Made by a program: the position numbers and the translations under genes
Notes under the pieces: model-generated
The model's database searches: none
What the model was told of the DNA's origin: nothing
What the model saw: only the letters and a program-made list of their open reading frames with translations
Origin: CAZZKG01 sp964654825
GTDB taxonomy: Bacteria > Gemmatimonadota > CAZMKB01
Direction: 5' to 3'
DNA length: 64,000 bases
Assembly (NCBI GenBank): GCA_964654825.1
Contig: CAZZKG010000008.1
Span: forward strand, 1-64,000
In this document: one piece after another, positions 8,470 to 17,818 of the stretch
Layout of the letters: every line of letters starts with the position of its first letter
How positions within the stretch are numbered: position 1 is the first letter of the stretch

Positions 8470-9525
8470 TCACTGACCGACATATCTCGCATAAAAACTC
8501 AAAGCTTCCTTCTCGGTATCAACACCCTTTATCCGGGCCCCCCCGTTACTGAAAATAATCATCTGAACCCGACCGTCAGAGAATCGGAGATAGAAAGGTG
8601 TGAGTTCGACATCACCAAGCCCCTCGAGACGTTCCGAAAGCGCTTCGATCTGCAGCGTCCTTTTTATGTGTGGAGTGACCTGAAAAGCTCCACTCCCACA
8701 CAGCATCACAACGGCTGTCCTTTTCCTGAACTCGAGGAAGGGGAACTCCCGGTTCACACAGGCAGGGCAATCCTTCTTTCGCCCGACCGCGGGTTCCAGA
8801 AACCCGTGTTCCCACAGATCCATCATGAGCATTTTATTCTCTATCCCTTCAGCACCGGCAACGATGAATCGCATCGCCATGCTTGCCTGCCACGCCCCTA
8901 TGATTACAGGTACGGTCCCGAGGACCCCCATGGTATCACAGGTTCCCAGTTTTTGAGCATCGGGGGGATCGGTGAAAACGCACCTGAAGCAGGGTCCCCG
9001 TTCAGGGAGGATGAGCAGACCGGTGCCGCTGGTCCCTATTGCGCCGCCGTAGATCCAGGGAACACCCCCGCTCACGGAATAATCATTGACAAGGTAGCGG
9101 GTCTCGACGTTGTCGGTACCGTCGATGATGATCTGCACCCCATCGAGAAGACTTTCGATGTTTCCGGAGTGCAGGTTCTCCATGCGCGTTTCCAGGCTCA
9201 CCGATGAATTTATCTGAGAAAGCCTCTGTCTCGCAGCGACCGCTTTCGGCAGCCTTTTTTCAACGTCATTCTCGTCGTAGAGGAACTGCCGCTGCAGATT
9301 TGAAAGTTCGAGCACGTCTCTGTCGATGAGGATCAGCTCTCCCACACCGGCACGAGCGAGACATTCCGCAGCGGAGGAGCCGAGCGCGCCAAGTCCTACT
9401 ACTGCCACCCTTGCCTTCTCGAGTTTGCCCTGACCGTCTTCCCCGATGACACGGAGACGTCTCTGCCTCGAATATCTATCCACGGACAACAGAACCTCAT
9501 TTGTTAATCGCTCAGTGTCTCTCAA
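8470..9525 (-). CDS. ThiF/MoeB-family E1-like adenylyltransferase
   Basis: Up to 351 residues. ATP-dependent enzyme that adenylates the C-terminal Gly of a ubiquitin-like sulfur carrier (ThiS or MoaD), for thiamin thiazole or molybdopterin synthesis. Visible: VVGLGALGSS nucleotide-binding loop, DRDVLELSNLQRQFLY, the catalytic GTCDTMG region, and zinc pairs CFRC and CPAC. The C-terminal part from about residue 270 (LCGSGAFQVTPH to the final YARYVG) matches the extension of Bacillus-type ThiF rather than a rhodanese domain. The longest frame begins with TTG 9525 directly against a GGAGGT; internal TTG 9489 or GTG 9483 (giving the usual MDRYSRQ start) have better spacing from GAGG. No ThiS or MoaD gene is in the window. 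Confidence 0.88.
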   Translation of the reverse strand: MRDTERLTNEVLLSVDRYSRQRRLRVIGEDGQGKLEKARVAVVGLGALGSSAAECLARAGVGELILIDRDVLELSNLQRQFLYDENDVEKRLPKAVAARQRLSQINSSVSLETRMENLHSGNIESLLDGVQIIIDGTDNVETRYLVNDYSVSGGVPWIYGGAIGTSGTGLLILPERGPCFRCVFTDPPDAQKLGTCDTMGVLGTVPVIIGAWQASMAMRFIVAGAEGIENKMLMMDLWEHGFLEPAVGRKKDCPACVNREFPFLEFRKRTAVVMLCGSGAFQVTPHIKRTLQIEALSERLEGLGDVELTPFYLRFSDGRVQMIIFSNGGARIKGVDTEKEALSFYARYVGQ

Positions 9526-9601
9526 ACCTCCATTTTAAAATAATAACAGCTTATTTTTTCCTGTAAAGGAGGAGGAACACTGAGGGAAACGGTCCCCGTC
9601 G

Positions 9602-11527
9602 TTACTTCAGGCTATTTTTTGCCTCGGTTGCCCAGGCATCACCGGGATTCAGCTCGAGCACCTTCTCGATTACTCCTTCGGCCTCCCGATATTTCCCGAG
9701 GGAGATAAAACAGAAACCGAGGCCTCTGAGAGCTGTAATGTTGTGAGGCGCGAGGCGCAGGGCGAATTCGAACGAGTCTACGGCATCCTGGTACCGGCTC
9801 TGCCCGGCGAGAAACACGCCTCGATTCACCGCGACGATCCAGTACCTATCTAGCAGAGAAGTGGCGCGTTCATCTTTGGGGACCGCCGTGTCGATCACTC
9901 CCTCGAGTATGAGCGTTTCGTATCCGGGCATATCGATTTCGGCCGCTCGGGAGAGTCGGTACGTCATGAGATGTGGTATTCTCAAATACTCAGGCATGAG
10001 GTGCTCTTCATCGAGGAAATCTAGATACACCTCGCCCCTCTCGAGTCCATCTTCGAGTATAGCGTTCCACATCCTTCTGAAGAGTTTCTCGAGATGCGCG
10101 GCATCGAACGACTCTCCTCTCTCGAAAGGTCGCACTCCGCGGGAAAATTCACGAAGCGCTTTCCGTGTTTTTTCGGAGTGCCGCACCGGCCGCTCGAGCA
10201 GGCCGTTGACATACCAGGATCTTCTCATGAGCTCATAGTCTATCAAAACGACATCAGGTCTGATACCTTCGATGAGTTGCAGATAGATAATTGGCGAGTA
10301 AATGTCCCAGCTCTTGGTGACGGCGAGTGCGCTCCCCTCGAGACTGTTGAGGAAATTGAACCCATAGTAGTACGCCAGATGGTTCCGGCTTTTGTCGACC
10401 AGGCGGTAATTTCCTGCCATGCTCCCGGCAGCAGCCAAAAGCAACAGGACGATTATATATTTCCTCGCCCTCGCCCTCCCGGCTGTTAACAGGGTGTCGA
10501 GGAGAATCGGTACTCCGATGCCGGCCATGAGAGAAAGGCTTGCGTAGGTTGGAAGAAAATAGGGCTCGATGTCAGGAATGTCGTAGTTGAGTGCGTAGAA
10601 GAGACCGGCTGCCGTGAGGAGGACAAGAAAGAAAAACGCCTCCGTGCGCCTGGTGAGCATCCCGATGAGCCCGAGTGCCGCAACAACAACTCCCGCAGGG
10701 GTGAACTCGGAGATGAGTCTGGGAAAGTACGCCCGTAGGTTCACAAGAAACGCTCCGGTGCCCTCGGTAAACATCCAGACGCGGTACTGCCATCCGGAAA
10801 CATGAGCGATAAACCTATCGAGTGTCGTGGGATTCCCCCAGTCGAGAACAGGCTTAAGGGCTGACCGTACGGGGAGATACAGATACACACTCAGGCCTAG
10901 TGCAAAAAAGAGGAGAGCACAGGCGACACACTCCGGCCGCTTCCAGAAAGAGCGGCTTCTCGTCATAACAGCCGCGAAGAGAACTGAAGGCAAGAGGAGT
11001 ACGATCATCATGTGGTTTCCGAACGAAAGTCCAAAGAGGAAAGCGAAAAGAAGGAGTCGTCTGCCCTCCCGCTGCTTCCACTCAACAAGCAGAAGATAGA
11101 TCAGGAGTGAGTACAGGAAGATGGTAAGTGAATACACTTCGGCCTGAGTACTCACGTCCCAGAAGGTCTTCGACAGGGAGAGAAAAGAGGCGGTGAGAAA
11201 GGCAGCGACACAGTCACCGGAACCGGATCTGTCCCGGGATAATTTCATCGCTGTCAGGGACAGGAAAAAAACGGCAGCGGCCCCGAACACCGCCGATAGA
11301 AGGTTGACCCGGCATGCGGGGGTCTGCATCGGGATGAGGCTGAAGAGCCTGCCGAGCAGAGTGTAGAGAGGATACCCGGTAGGGTGTGCGATCCCGAGTG
11401 TGCAGCTGACGGTGATGAGCTCTCCCGAGTCGATGAAATTCACTGTCGGGGATATCGTCGTGAGATAGACCAGAAACGAACAGGAAGCGAGAATTATGGG
11501 GAAATTGGGGGAATTGAGTACTCTCAT
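9602..11527 (-). CDS. DUF2723/GT117-type polytopic membrane protein with C-terminal TPRs
   Basis: 641 residues. The start (residues 1-60: YLTTISPTVNFIDSGELI and GIAHPTGYPLYTLLGRLF) is characteristic of the DUF2723 family, membrane glycosyltransferase-like proteins of GT-C fold related to TMEM260. About ten hydrophobic segments fill residues 8-380, followed by a soluble region and a TPR pair at the C-terminus (about 565-635, NRGVFLAGQSRYQDAVDSF). Likely transfers sugars onto envelope or exported proteins; substrate unknown. The ATG overlaps the fmt stop (ATGA), so it is translationally coupled to fmt although functionally unrelated. Confidence 0.88.
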   Translation of the reverse strand: MRVLNSPNFPIILASCSFLVYLTTISPTVNFIDSGELITVSCTLGIAHPTGYPLYTLLGRLFSLIPMQTPACRVNLLSAVFGAAAVFFLSLTAMKLSRDRSGSGDCVAAFLTASFLSLSKTFWDVSTQAEVYSLTIFLYSLLIYLLLVEWKQREGRRLLLFAFLFGLSFGNHMMIVLLLPSVLFAAVMTRSRSFWKRPECVACALLFFALGLSVYLYLPVRSALKPVLDWGNPTTLDRFIAHVSGWQYRVWMFTEGTGAFLVNLRAYFPRLISEFTPAGVVVAALGLIGMLTRRTEAFFFLVLLTAAGLFYALNYDIPDIEPYFLPTYASLSLMAGIGVPILLDTLLTAGRARARKYIIVLLLLAAAGSMAGNYRLVDKSRNHLAYYYGFNFLNSLEGSALAVTKSWDIYSPIIYLQLIEGIRPDVVLIDYELMRRSWYVNGLLERPVRHSEKTRKALREFSRGVRPFERGESFDAAHLEKLFRRMWNAILEDGLERGEVYLDFLDEEHLMPEYLRIPHLMTYRLSRAAEIDMPGYETLILEGVIDTAVPKDERATSLLDRYWIVAVNRGVFLAGQSRYQDAVDSFEFALRLAPHNITALRGLGFCFISLGKYREAEGVIEKVLELNPGDAWATEAKNSLK

Positions 11528-12459
11528 TCGAACCTGGTCCCCAGTTCGATCCTGTTCCCTCTGAGGAAGGAGGCAGCATCCATCCGTTTTCTGCCCTGGA
11601 CCTGAAGCTCTTCGATGGCAAGCAAACTACTCCCTGTTGCAATCACGATGGCATCAGGAAGAATCTCGACGACCGTCCCCGGCAAAGCGGAATACTCACC
11701 CGACATGAGGCGGGCCCTGTAGATTTTGAGCATCCGTCCCCCAAGTGAAGTATATGCGCCGGGTTTTGAATCCAGGGCCCGGGTCAACCGCTCAATGGAC
11801 TGTGCATCAGCGTCCCAGTCGATCCGAGCATCTTCCTGGCTCACCTTCCGTGCGATGGTGGCACTACCCACCTGTGCCTGAAACTCGGCCTCACCACCGG
11901 CAACGAGCTCGAGTCCGTCCAGAAGGACGTCTGCGCATTCCAGTGAGAGTCTCGCTGAAAGGGTGTCCAGCGTGTCACTGCTGTCTACCGGTAATGTCCT
12001 CTCGAGAAGTACAGGGCCTGTATCCATACCCTCGTCCATCAGGAAGAGAGACACTCCCGTCTCCTTCACCCCGTCCATGAGTGCGCGCTGAATGGGCGCT
12101 GCACCCCGATAGAGCGGAAGAAGCGATGGGTGAAGGCAAAGTGAACCATGTTTCGGGATATCGAGAATCTGCCTGTGGAGCAAGCGGCCGTAAGCGACTA
12201 CGACACTGACATCCGGCTCGAGAGAATGTATCTGCTCGACGAATGATTCGTTTTTTGTCGAAACGGGTTGTAGCACGGGAAGAGAAAGATCGAGTGACCT
12301 CACCTTTACCGGCGAGGGGGATGTGTTACGTCCTCTTCCGCGTGGTTTGTCCGGCTGGGTGATCACGGATATCACCAGGTGTTCGTCTGAGTTGTGAAGC
12401 CTGTCGAGAGATGGAATCGAGAAACGGGGGGTGCCCCAGAAAAGGACCCTCATGGTCAT
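11524..12459 (-). CDS. fmt: Methionyl-tRNA formyltransferase
   Basis: 311 residues, normal length. Transfers formyl from 10-formyl-THF to Met-tRNA-fMet. The N-terminal formyltransferase domain (1-205) has FWGTPRFS and HPSLLPLYRGAAPIQRAL, and a C-terminal OB-like domain follows. Of the catalytic Asn-His-Asp triad, His110 and Asp146 (MDEGMDTG) are kept, but the Asn position (residue 108) is Cys (TGC), a notable departure. It overlaps def by ATGA upstream and the GT117 gene by ATGA downstream. A second in-frame ATG two codons later (MRVLFWG) is an alternative start. The identity is firm from the def-fmt pairing and motifs. Confidence 0.95.
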   Translation of the reverse strand: MTMRVLFWGTPRFSIPSLDRLHNSDEHLVISVITQPDKPRGRGRNTSPSPVKVRSLDLSLPVLQPVSTKNESFVEQIHSLEPDVSVVVAYGRLLHRQILDIPKHGSLCLHPSLLPLYRGAAPIQRALMDGVKETGVSLFLMDEGMDTGPVLLERTLPVDSSDTLDTLSARLSLECADVLLDGLELVAGGEAEFQAQVGSATIARKVSQEDARIDWDADAQSIERLTRALDSKPGAYTSLGGRMLKIYRARLMSGEYSALPGTVVEILPDAIVIATGSSLLAIEELQVQGRKRMDAASFLRGNRIELGTRFE

Positions 12460-12974
12460 TCCTCTGCCAGGTTCTCAGCTTTGACCTTTTTCCATTGGTT
12501 GAGGAGGATCTCCCGCTTCAGCGAACTGACCCGGTCTATGAAAAGTATCCCATCGAGATGGTCGATTTCGTGCTGAACGGCACGGGAGAGAAGACCATCA
12601 GTTTCTAACTCGAGGTACTGCCCGTTCGCATCGAGCCCCTTCACCCGTACCCATGCCCACCGTTTTACTCTGTCTCTCAGCTCCGGGATGCTCAGACAGC
12701 CTTCCTCCTCTACCACTTCGCCCTCATGTTGTGTAATGACGGGATTGACGAGAGCGATTCTCTGTTCACCGTAGGCGTCCATGTCTCCATCCAGAACGAT
12801 CACCCTCTTCGATTCACCAACCTGGGGAGCTGCAAGACCGACTCCCCCTCCGCCATACATCGTGTCGAACATGTCCTCGATCAGGTTCCTGATAGATTCG
12901 TCGACCGATTCGACCTCTGACGCTTTTTGTTTGAGAACCTGGTCTCCGAGGATCCGTATCTTCCTGAATGCCAT
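12456..12974 (-). CDS. def: Peptide deformylase
   Basis: 172 residues. Removes the N-formyl group from nascent proteins using Fe2+ or Zn2+. All three motifs are present: GVGLAAPQVG (44-53), EGCLSIPE (91-98, metal Cys93) and HEIDH (135-139, two metal His and catalytic Glu). The N-terminus ILGDQVLKQKA is typical. Its TGA overlaps the fmt ATG, forming the classic def-fmt pair. The start has only a weak Shine-Dalgarno. Confidence 0.97.
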   Translation of the reverse strand: MAFRKIRILGDQVLKQKASEVESVDESIRNLIEDMFDTMYGGGGVGLAAPQVGESKRVIVLDGDMDAYGEQRIALVNPVITQHEGEVVEEEGCLSIPELRDRVKRWAWVRVKGLDANGQYLELETDGLLSRAVQHEIDHLDGILFIDRVSSLKREILLNQWKKVKAENLAEE

Positions 12975-13004
12975 GATTACACCATACTTCTTTCGCGAGG
13001 CCCG

Positions 13005-13331
13005 CTACTTCCTGGCAGGCTGCGTCGAAAGCCGTGCCACCTTTGACCTCTCGATGGTAAGCGTTGTCTTATCATCAACCTTGAGCTTGAGCTTGTCATC
13101 CTGGATAGAGGTAATCTTTCCAAAGACGCCGCCAGCGGTCACTATTTCATCTCCCTGCCGCAGGGAATCCACCATCTGCCGGTGTCGACCCTGCTCCTTT
13201 TGCTGGGGCCGGATCAGAAGAAAGTAGATAATTGCCACCATTGCCAGGATCGGCAGGAGTGATACCAGGGGGTTGCCCGACGAACCCTGCCCGCCGGCCA
13301 TAGCCATCAACGTAGGGAAACCTGGGAACAT
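13005..13331 (-). CDS. yajC: Preprotein translocase subunit YajC
   Basis: About 108 residues. Small membrane protein that associates with SecDF and modulates Sec export. One transmembrane segment (about 23-40, PILAMVAIIYFLLIRPQQKE), then the conserved cytosolic domain with GDEIVTAGGVFGKITSI. The N-terminus is Gly/Met-rich. ATG 13331 is preferred because AAAGGA then lies 8 bp upstream; the upstream ATG at 13340 abuts the AAAGG. The tgt-yajC order is conserved in many bacteria, though secD and secF do not follow here. Confidence 0.93.
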   Translation of the reverse strand: MFPGFPTLMAMAGGQGSSGNPLVSLLPILAMVAIIYFLLIRPQQKEQGRHRQMVDSLRQGDEIVTAGGVFGKITSIQDDKLKLKVDDKTTLTIERSKVARLSTQPARK

Positions 13332-13367
13332 AGAGTTCATCCTTTCGTTTGAACTACCCGGGGAACA

Positions 13368-14513
13368 TCAGATCTTCCTCTTCTTCTCACGTGAATCTTT
13401 GTAGAAAGTATAGAACTTTGCCGCAAGTTTTTCAAGGCTGGAGATACGAATGGCCTCCCGTACCTCCTCCATGAAATGCGCGAAAAAGTGGATATTGTGA
13501 ATGGTCGTGAGCCTCACTCCGAGTATTTCACCGACGTTGTGGAGGTACCTGACATAGGCCCGGGAGAAATTCGTGCACGTGTAACACGTGCAGCCTTCCT
13601 CGATGGGCTCCTCCTGCTTTGCAAATTCGCTGTTTCGCATCTGGAGACGTCCCCCGGCGGTGAACACCGTCCCGTTTCGACCGAGCCTCGTGGGAACAAC
13701 ACAGTCAAAGAGATCCGCTCCGGCCGAGACAGCTTCAATGATGTCCGTGGGATACCCGATACCCATCACGTATCTCGGCTTGTGGTCGGGAAGCTCAGAA
13801 ATCGACTTGATCATCATGTCGAGCATGGCATCTTTCGGCTCTCCGACCGAGAGCCCTCCGACGGCATAACCGTCCATGTCGAGATCGATCATCTTTCCGG
13901 CCGATTCACTTCTCAGATCCGGATAGACGCTGCCCTGGGTGATACCGAAGAGAACCTGGCCGGGATTGGTGATCTCTTCCTTCTCAAGACTTCGGAATAC
14001 ATCCCGCGAGGAAGACGCCCAGAGACAGGACCTTGTCACAGAGTCCGCCGCACGTTCCCTGGTACAGGGATACCCCGGACAGTCGTCGAGGACCATTGCG
14101 ATGTCCGATCCGAGAGCCGCCTGGATTTCAACCACCTTCCGCGGTGTGAACAGGTGACGGGAGCCGTCATAGTGAGATTGAAACGTGACGCCGTCTGCGT
14201 CGATCCTGTTGAGGTCCCGGAGACTGAATACCTGGTATCCGCCGCTGTCGGTGAGGATGGGACCCTCCCAGCCCATCAATTTGTGGAGTCCGCCGAAGTT
14301 GCGAATGAACTCGTGACCGGGTTTGAGGTAGAGATGATACGCATTGGAGAGTATGATCTGCGTGCCCGCTTCATGCAGCTCCCTGGGGGAGACGGCCTTC
14401 ACCGTCCCCTGTGTCCCCACCGGCATGAATGCCGGTGTTTTTACCGTGCCGTGGCCGGTTACGAGTTTTCCCGTCCTCGCGCTGCCTGATTTTTCCACAA
14501 TTTCAAACTTCAC
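13368..14513 (-). CDS. tgt: Queuine/preQ1 tRNA-guanine transglycosylase
   Basis: 381 residues from a GTG start with GAGGA 8 bp upstream. Exchanges G34 of GUN-anticodon tRNAs for preQ1 in queuosine synthesis. Visible: MPVGTQGTVKAV, SNAYHLYLKPGHE, ILTDSGGYQVFSL (active-site Asp), GGLSVGEPKD, the nucleophile-bearing ADLFDCVVPTRLGRNG, and the zinc ligands CTCYTC plus a downstream His (TTIHN). Length is normal. It sits 24 bp after queA, the next enzyme of the same pathway. Confidence 0.97.
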   Translation of the reverse strand: MKFEIVEKSGSARTGKLVTGHGTVKTPAFMPVGTQGTVKAVSPRELHEAGTQIILSNAYHLYLKPGHEFIRNFGGLHKLMGWEGPILTDSGGYQVFSLRDLNRIDADGVTFQSHYDGSRHLFTPRKVVEIQAALGSDIAMVLDDCPGYPCTRERAADSVTRSCLWASSSRDVFRSLEKEEITNPGQVLFGITQGSVYPDLRSESAGKMIDLDMDGYAVGGLSVGEPKDAMLDMMIKSISELPDHKPRYVMGIGYPTDIIEAVSAGADLFDCVVPTRLGRNGTVFTAGGRLQMRNSEFAKQEEPIEEGCTCYTCTNFSRAYVRYLHNVGEILGVRLTTIHNIHFFAHFMEEVREAIRISSLEKLAAKFYTFYKDSREKKRKI

Positions 14514-14537
14514 ACGTCGAGTCCTCGACTCAGGTGA

Positions 14538-15566
14538 TCAGACAACAAGCATCGCATCCCCGTAGCTGTAGAAACGATACCCCTCTCTCACCGCCTCACG
14601 GTACGCTTCTTCGAGGAGCTCCGTTCCGGCGAAAGCTGCTGTGAGGACCAGGGTCGTGGACCTCGGCAGGTGGAAATTGGTGAGAAGGACATCGACATTT
14701 TTAAACTCATGCGGTGGGTGGATAAATATATTCGTCCACCCGCTCCCTGCGGAAAGGGGAGCCCCGCCGAGTGTTTCGAGGGTCCGCACGACGGTCGTCC
14801 CCACCGCGATGACTCTCCCCCCGCGGGCCCGTGATTCGTTGAGGACACCGGCAGCCTCTTCACCCACCCGGTAGAATTCGGCTTCCATCTCATGCTGTTC
14901 CACTTTTTCCCCTCTCATGGGCCGGAAAGTCCCGGGGCCCACGTGGAGACATATTCTGGTCAGAGACACACATTTCCCCTCGATTTCCCCGAGAATCTCT
15001 TCTGTGAAATGAAGTCCCGCCGTCGGCGCGGCGACGGCTCCCGGACATGAGGCATACACGGTCTGGTAGCGGGAACGGTCGGCATGTCCCGGCTCTCTCT
15101 TGATGTAGGGCGGCAGCGGCACTTTGCCGTAACGTTCCATCACCTCCCACGGATCAAGTTTCCCGAAGTCGACCACTTTCCTGCCGCCGGCGAGCTCCCT
15201 GTTTATCAGGACGTGATCTCCACCACCGCCACCGAGGCAACAGATCTCACCGGTCCCGGCTCTCTTCGACGGCCGTGCCATCGCCTCCCACAGAGAACCC
15301 TCGAGCGGCCTCACCAGGAGAAGCTCGAGTTCCCTGCCGGAGGACGTCGAGGTAATGAGACGGGCATGCACGACTTTCGTCTCGTTTACCACGAGACAGT
15401 CTCCTGATCCCAGAAAACCTACCAGGTCGGGAAACGTCCGATGGGTAATTGTGCCGGCCGACCGATCGATGACGAGGAGTCTCGAAGTCCCTCTCTTTTC
15501 GGGGGGCTCCTGGGCAATTTTCTCAGCAGGGAGATCGTACTCGTAGGTATCACTGAAAAAATTCAT
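14538..15566 (-). CDS. queA: S-adenosylmethionine:tRNA ribosyltransferase-isomerase
   Basis: 342 residues. Transfers and isomerises the ribosyl part of SAM onto preQ1-tRNA, giving epoxyqueuosine. Motifs: YDLPAEKIAQEPPEKRG at the N-terminus, RLLVIDRS, PLPPYIKRE, YQTVYA, the conserved GAVAAPTAGLHFT, and HVGPGTFRP. Forms a queuosine pair with tgt downstream. The gap to ruvB upstream (124 bp) holds a DUF2905-like remnant. The Shine-Dalgarno is weak. Confidence 0.97.
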   Translation of the reverse strand: MNFFSDTYEYDLPAEKIAQEPPEKRGTSRLLVIDRSAGTITHRTFPDLVGFLGSGDCLVVNETKVVHARLITSTSSGRELELLLVRPLEGSLWEAMARPSKRAGTGEICCLGGGGGDHVLINRELAGGRKVVDFGKLDPWEVMERYGKVPLPPYIKREPGHADRSRYQTVYASCPGAVAAPTAGLHFTEEILGEIEGKCVSLTRICLHVGPGTFRPMRGEKVEQHEMEAEFYRVGEEAAGVLNESRARGGRVIAVGTTVVRTLETLGGAPLSAGSGWTNIFIHPPHEFKNVDVLLTNFHLPRSTTLVLTAAFAGTELLEEAYREAVREGYRFYSYGDAMLVV

Positions 15567-15606
15567 GCCGGGTGAACCTGTCTCTCTGTCATGATGAAAC
15601 CAGCCT

Positions 15607-15690
15607 CTACCACTTCAGGAATGGGTTGAGAATGATGGTGAGGAGTACGCTGAGGAAAATACGAATGATGCTGGAAGAGTGGACACAATG
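15607..15690 (-). pseudogene. Remnant of a DUF2905-type small membrane protein after ruvB
   Basis: Directly after the ruvB TGA and in the same frame, 27 sense codons end in TAG. They encode a hydrophobic helix, IIRIFLSVLLTIILNPFLKW. This looks like the C-terminus of DUF2905 proteins, small two-helix membrane proteins often encoded between ruvB and queA. No ATG, GTG or TTG start lies in the frame, so the rest of the gene appears deleted. An alternative is a readthrough extension giving RuvB a membrane tail; I consider that less likely. Confidence 0.5.
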
Positions 15691-16722
15691 TCAGGTTTCA
15701 CTCCCGAAGAGATCGTCCTGAACGGCCCCCCGCACCGAAATGCCCAGGTGTTCGTAGACTTTTCTCGTTGCTCTTCTTCCCCGCGGTGTTCTCTGCAGAA
15801 ACCCGCGCTGGATGAGGAACGGTTCATACACCTCTTCGATTGTATCCCCCTCCTCACCAACGGCGACAGCCAGGGTGCCGATCCCGACCGGGCCACCGTC
15901 GAATTTCTCGATGAGGGTCCTGAGAATGCGTATGTCCATCCCATCGAGCCCCTCTTCATCCACTTCCAGCATTCGGAGCGCCATTTCGGCAACATCTTTG
16001 TCGATAATCCCCCTGGCTTTGACCTGGGCGAAGTCCCTGACCCTCTTCAGGAGACGGTTCGCCACCCGGGGAGTCCCTCTCGCACGTTTTGCTATCTCCA
16101 CCGCTCCGGGGGCATCAATCCCGATACCGAGTATCTCCGCCGATCTCCTCACCACCTCGATGAGCTCATCTTCATTATAGTAATTGAGCCTGGCGACAAC
16201 TCCGAACCTCGCTCGCAACGGAGACGTAAGCAACCCGGCTCTCGTCGTCGCCCCCACGAGGGTAAACCGGTTGAGGTTCAGCTTCACCGAGCGGGCGTGC
16301 GGACCCTTGTCGATTAGGATGTCCAGTGTGAAATCCTCCATTGCCGGATATAGGTATTCCTCGACCGTCCTGCTCAACCGGTGGACCTCATCGATGAAGA
16401 GGATGTCACCCTGTTTGAGATTGGTGAGGATGCCTGCAAGGTCACCCGCTCTCTCGAGTACCGGCCCCGAGCTCTTCCTGATGTCGACACCGAGTTCCCT
16501 GGACAGGAGATGAGCAAGCGTGGTTTTCCCGAGCCCGGGAGGTCCGTAGAAGAGGCAGTGGTCGAGCACTTCACCTCTCTTTTTCGCTGCTTCGATAAAA
16601 ACCTCGAGGTTCTCCTTCACCTTCTCCTGGCCGATGAACTCATCGAAGCTCCGGGGCCTGAGAGACAGGTCAAGCTCCCGTTCTTCTTCGAATGGTTTCG
16701 GATCCGTCACTTTCTTCTTCAT
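15691..16722 (-). CDS. ruvB: Holliday junction branch migration ATPase RuvB
   Basis: 343 residues. Hexameric AAA+ motor that drives branch migration with RuvA. N-terminal [18 protein letters not shown], Walker [10 protein letters not shown], Walker [11 protein letters not shown], sensor 1 GATTRAGLL, arginine-finger region [11 protein letters not shown], sensor 2 [12 protein letters not shown], and a C-terminal winged helix ending in [12 protein letters not shown]. Complete and of typical length. It overlaps ruvA by 4 bases. The stop is TGA, followed in frame by a membrane-helix remnant. Confidence 0.98.
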   Translation of the reverse strand: MKKKVTDPKPFEEERELDLSLRPRSFDEFIGQEKVKENLEVFIEAAKKRGEVLDHCLFYGPPGLGKTTLAHLLSRELGVDIRKSSGPVLERAGDLAGILTNLKQGDILFIDEVHRLSRTVEEYLYPAMEDFTLDILIDKGPHARSVKLNLNRFTLVGATTRAGLLTSPLRARFGVVARLNYYNEDELIEVVRRSAEILGIGIDAPGAVEIAKRARGTPRVANRLLKRVRDFAQVKARGIIDKDVAEMALRMLEVDEEGLDGMDIRILRTLIEKFDGGPVGIGTLAVAVGEEGDTIEEVYEPFLIQRGFLQRTPRGRRATRKVYEHLGISVRGAVQDDLFGSET

Positions 16723-17321
16723 CTCGAACTCATTTCATTCACTCTCATGAGCGCCCTCTTGATGAGATCCTCGGTGTCGAGGTTTCTCCCGTCATGCTCG
16801 ATCACTCCGAGTACCGCTCTCCTCGCCTGGGCAGGGTAGTATCCGAGTGCGATGAGAGCCTTTATAGCTTCCTCTTCGACGAGCCTCAGAGGCTGGTCCC
16901 CGGACCCGGCGGGTACGGCATGAGGCAGCTTCCCGGCGAGCTCGATCACAAGTCTCTGAGCGGTCTTCTTGCCGACTCCGGAAACCGTCGAGAGGACTTC
17001 CACTTCTTTCCTCTCGATCGCCTCACTGAGTCTCTGATATGAGATAGAAGAAAGAATGGTGAGAGCGAGCCTCGGACCGATACCGGAGACCCCGAGGAGG
17101 GACTCGAATGTTTCCCTCTCTTCCTCACTCATAAATCCGAACAGCTCGAGATGATCTTCCCGCACATGAAGATAGGTGAGGAGCCTGACCCGCTGCCCTT
17201 CCTCACCGATGTCCTCGAATATGCTCGAGGGGATGTTTACCCTGTATCCGACACCACCGCACATGATCAGGACGAGATGGGGTTCTTTTTTTACGAGGTT
17301 GCCTTCGACCATCCCGATCAT
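16719..17321 (-). CDS. ruvA: Holliday junction DNA-binding subunit RuvA
   Basis: 200 residues. Tetrameric junction-binding partner of RuvB. N-terminal OB domain (1-62, [10 protein letters not shown] and [10 protein letters not shown]), HhH domain with [18 protein letters not shown] (about 70-90) and [16 protein letters not shown] (about 108-124), and a C-terminal domain III with [16 protein letters not shown] that contacts RuvB. Overlaps ruvC upstream and ruvB downstream by ATGA, so the three ruv genes are one translational unit. Confidence 0.97.
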   Translation of the reverse strand: MIGMVEGNLVKKEPHLVLIMCGGVGYRVNIPSSIFEDIGEEGQRVRLLTYLHVREDHLELFGFMSEEERETFESLLGVSGIGPRLALTILSSISYQRLSEAIERKEVEVLSTVSGVGKKTAQRLVIELAGKLPHAVPAGSGDQPLRLVEEEAIKALIALGYYPAQARRAVLGVIEHDGRNLDTEDLIKRALMRVNEMSSR

Positions 17322-17797
17322 ACGGAAGCAGCCTTCCTTCCCATATGGCAGAGAGCGACGGCTATACCATCAGCCGCATCCAGGCTCTGGAGCTCTCCTC
17401 CGATCGAGGTGGTCGCGATGACCATGGCTCGTACCTGCTCCTTTGATGCCGATCCCCTCCCTACAACCGACATCTTAACTTCCCTGGGGGCATACTCGGC
17501 TATAGGGATACCACACGAGGCGCCGGCGAGAAGAATTACACCCCGTACCTGAGCGATCACCGTGAGTGATTTCACATTGACACTGTAAAAGAGATCCTCC
17601 ACGGCGACTGCATCGGGTGAGAAACGCTCGATGACATCGATCAACACTTTATAAATTTCGTGAAGTCTAGCAGGCAGGGGCTCCCCGGGATCCAGAGTGA
17701 TCACACCACTGGTGAGAACCTCGGGACGCGCAGCACTATCTTCCACCAGCCCGTAGCCGGTTGCAAGACTACCGGGATCGATACCAAGAATCTTCAC
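17318..17797 (-). CDS. ruvC: Crossover junction endodeoxyribonuclease RuvC
   Basis: 159 residues, GTG start with AAAGGG upstream. Resolves Holliday junctions. The RNase-H-like fold carries the four acidic metal ligands: D7 (GIDPGS), E67 (VAVEDLF), D140 and D143 (SLDAADGIAVALCH). The conserved YAPREVKMSVVGRGSASKEQ stretch is intact. Located 21 bp downstream of the yebC gene. Confidence 0.97.
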   Translation of the reverse strand: MKILGIDPGSLATGYGLVEDSAARPEVLTSGVITLDPGEPLPARLHEIYKVLIDVIERFSPDAVAVEDLFYSVNVKSLTVIAQVRGVILLAGASCGIPIAEYAPREVKMSVVGRGSASKEQVRAMVIATTSIGGELQSLDAADGIAVALCHMGRKAASV

Positions 17798-17818
17798 CGC
17801 CGACCCTTTCGCACTCTT

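Noticed and set aside
13476..14489. Long plus-strand open frame (about 337 codons)
   Set aside because: Antisense to tgt, which has all catalytic motifs; the frame is open only because of codon bias.
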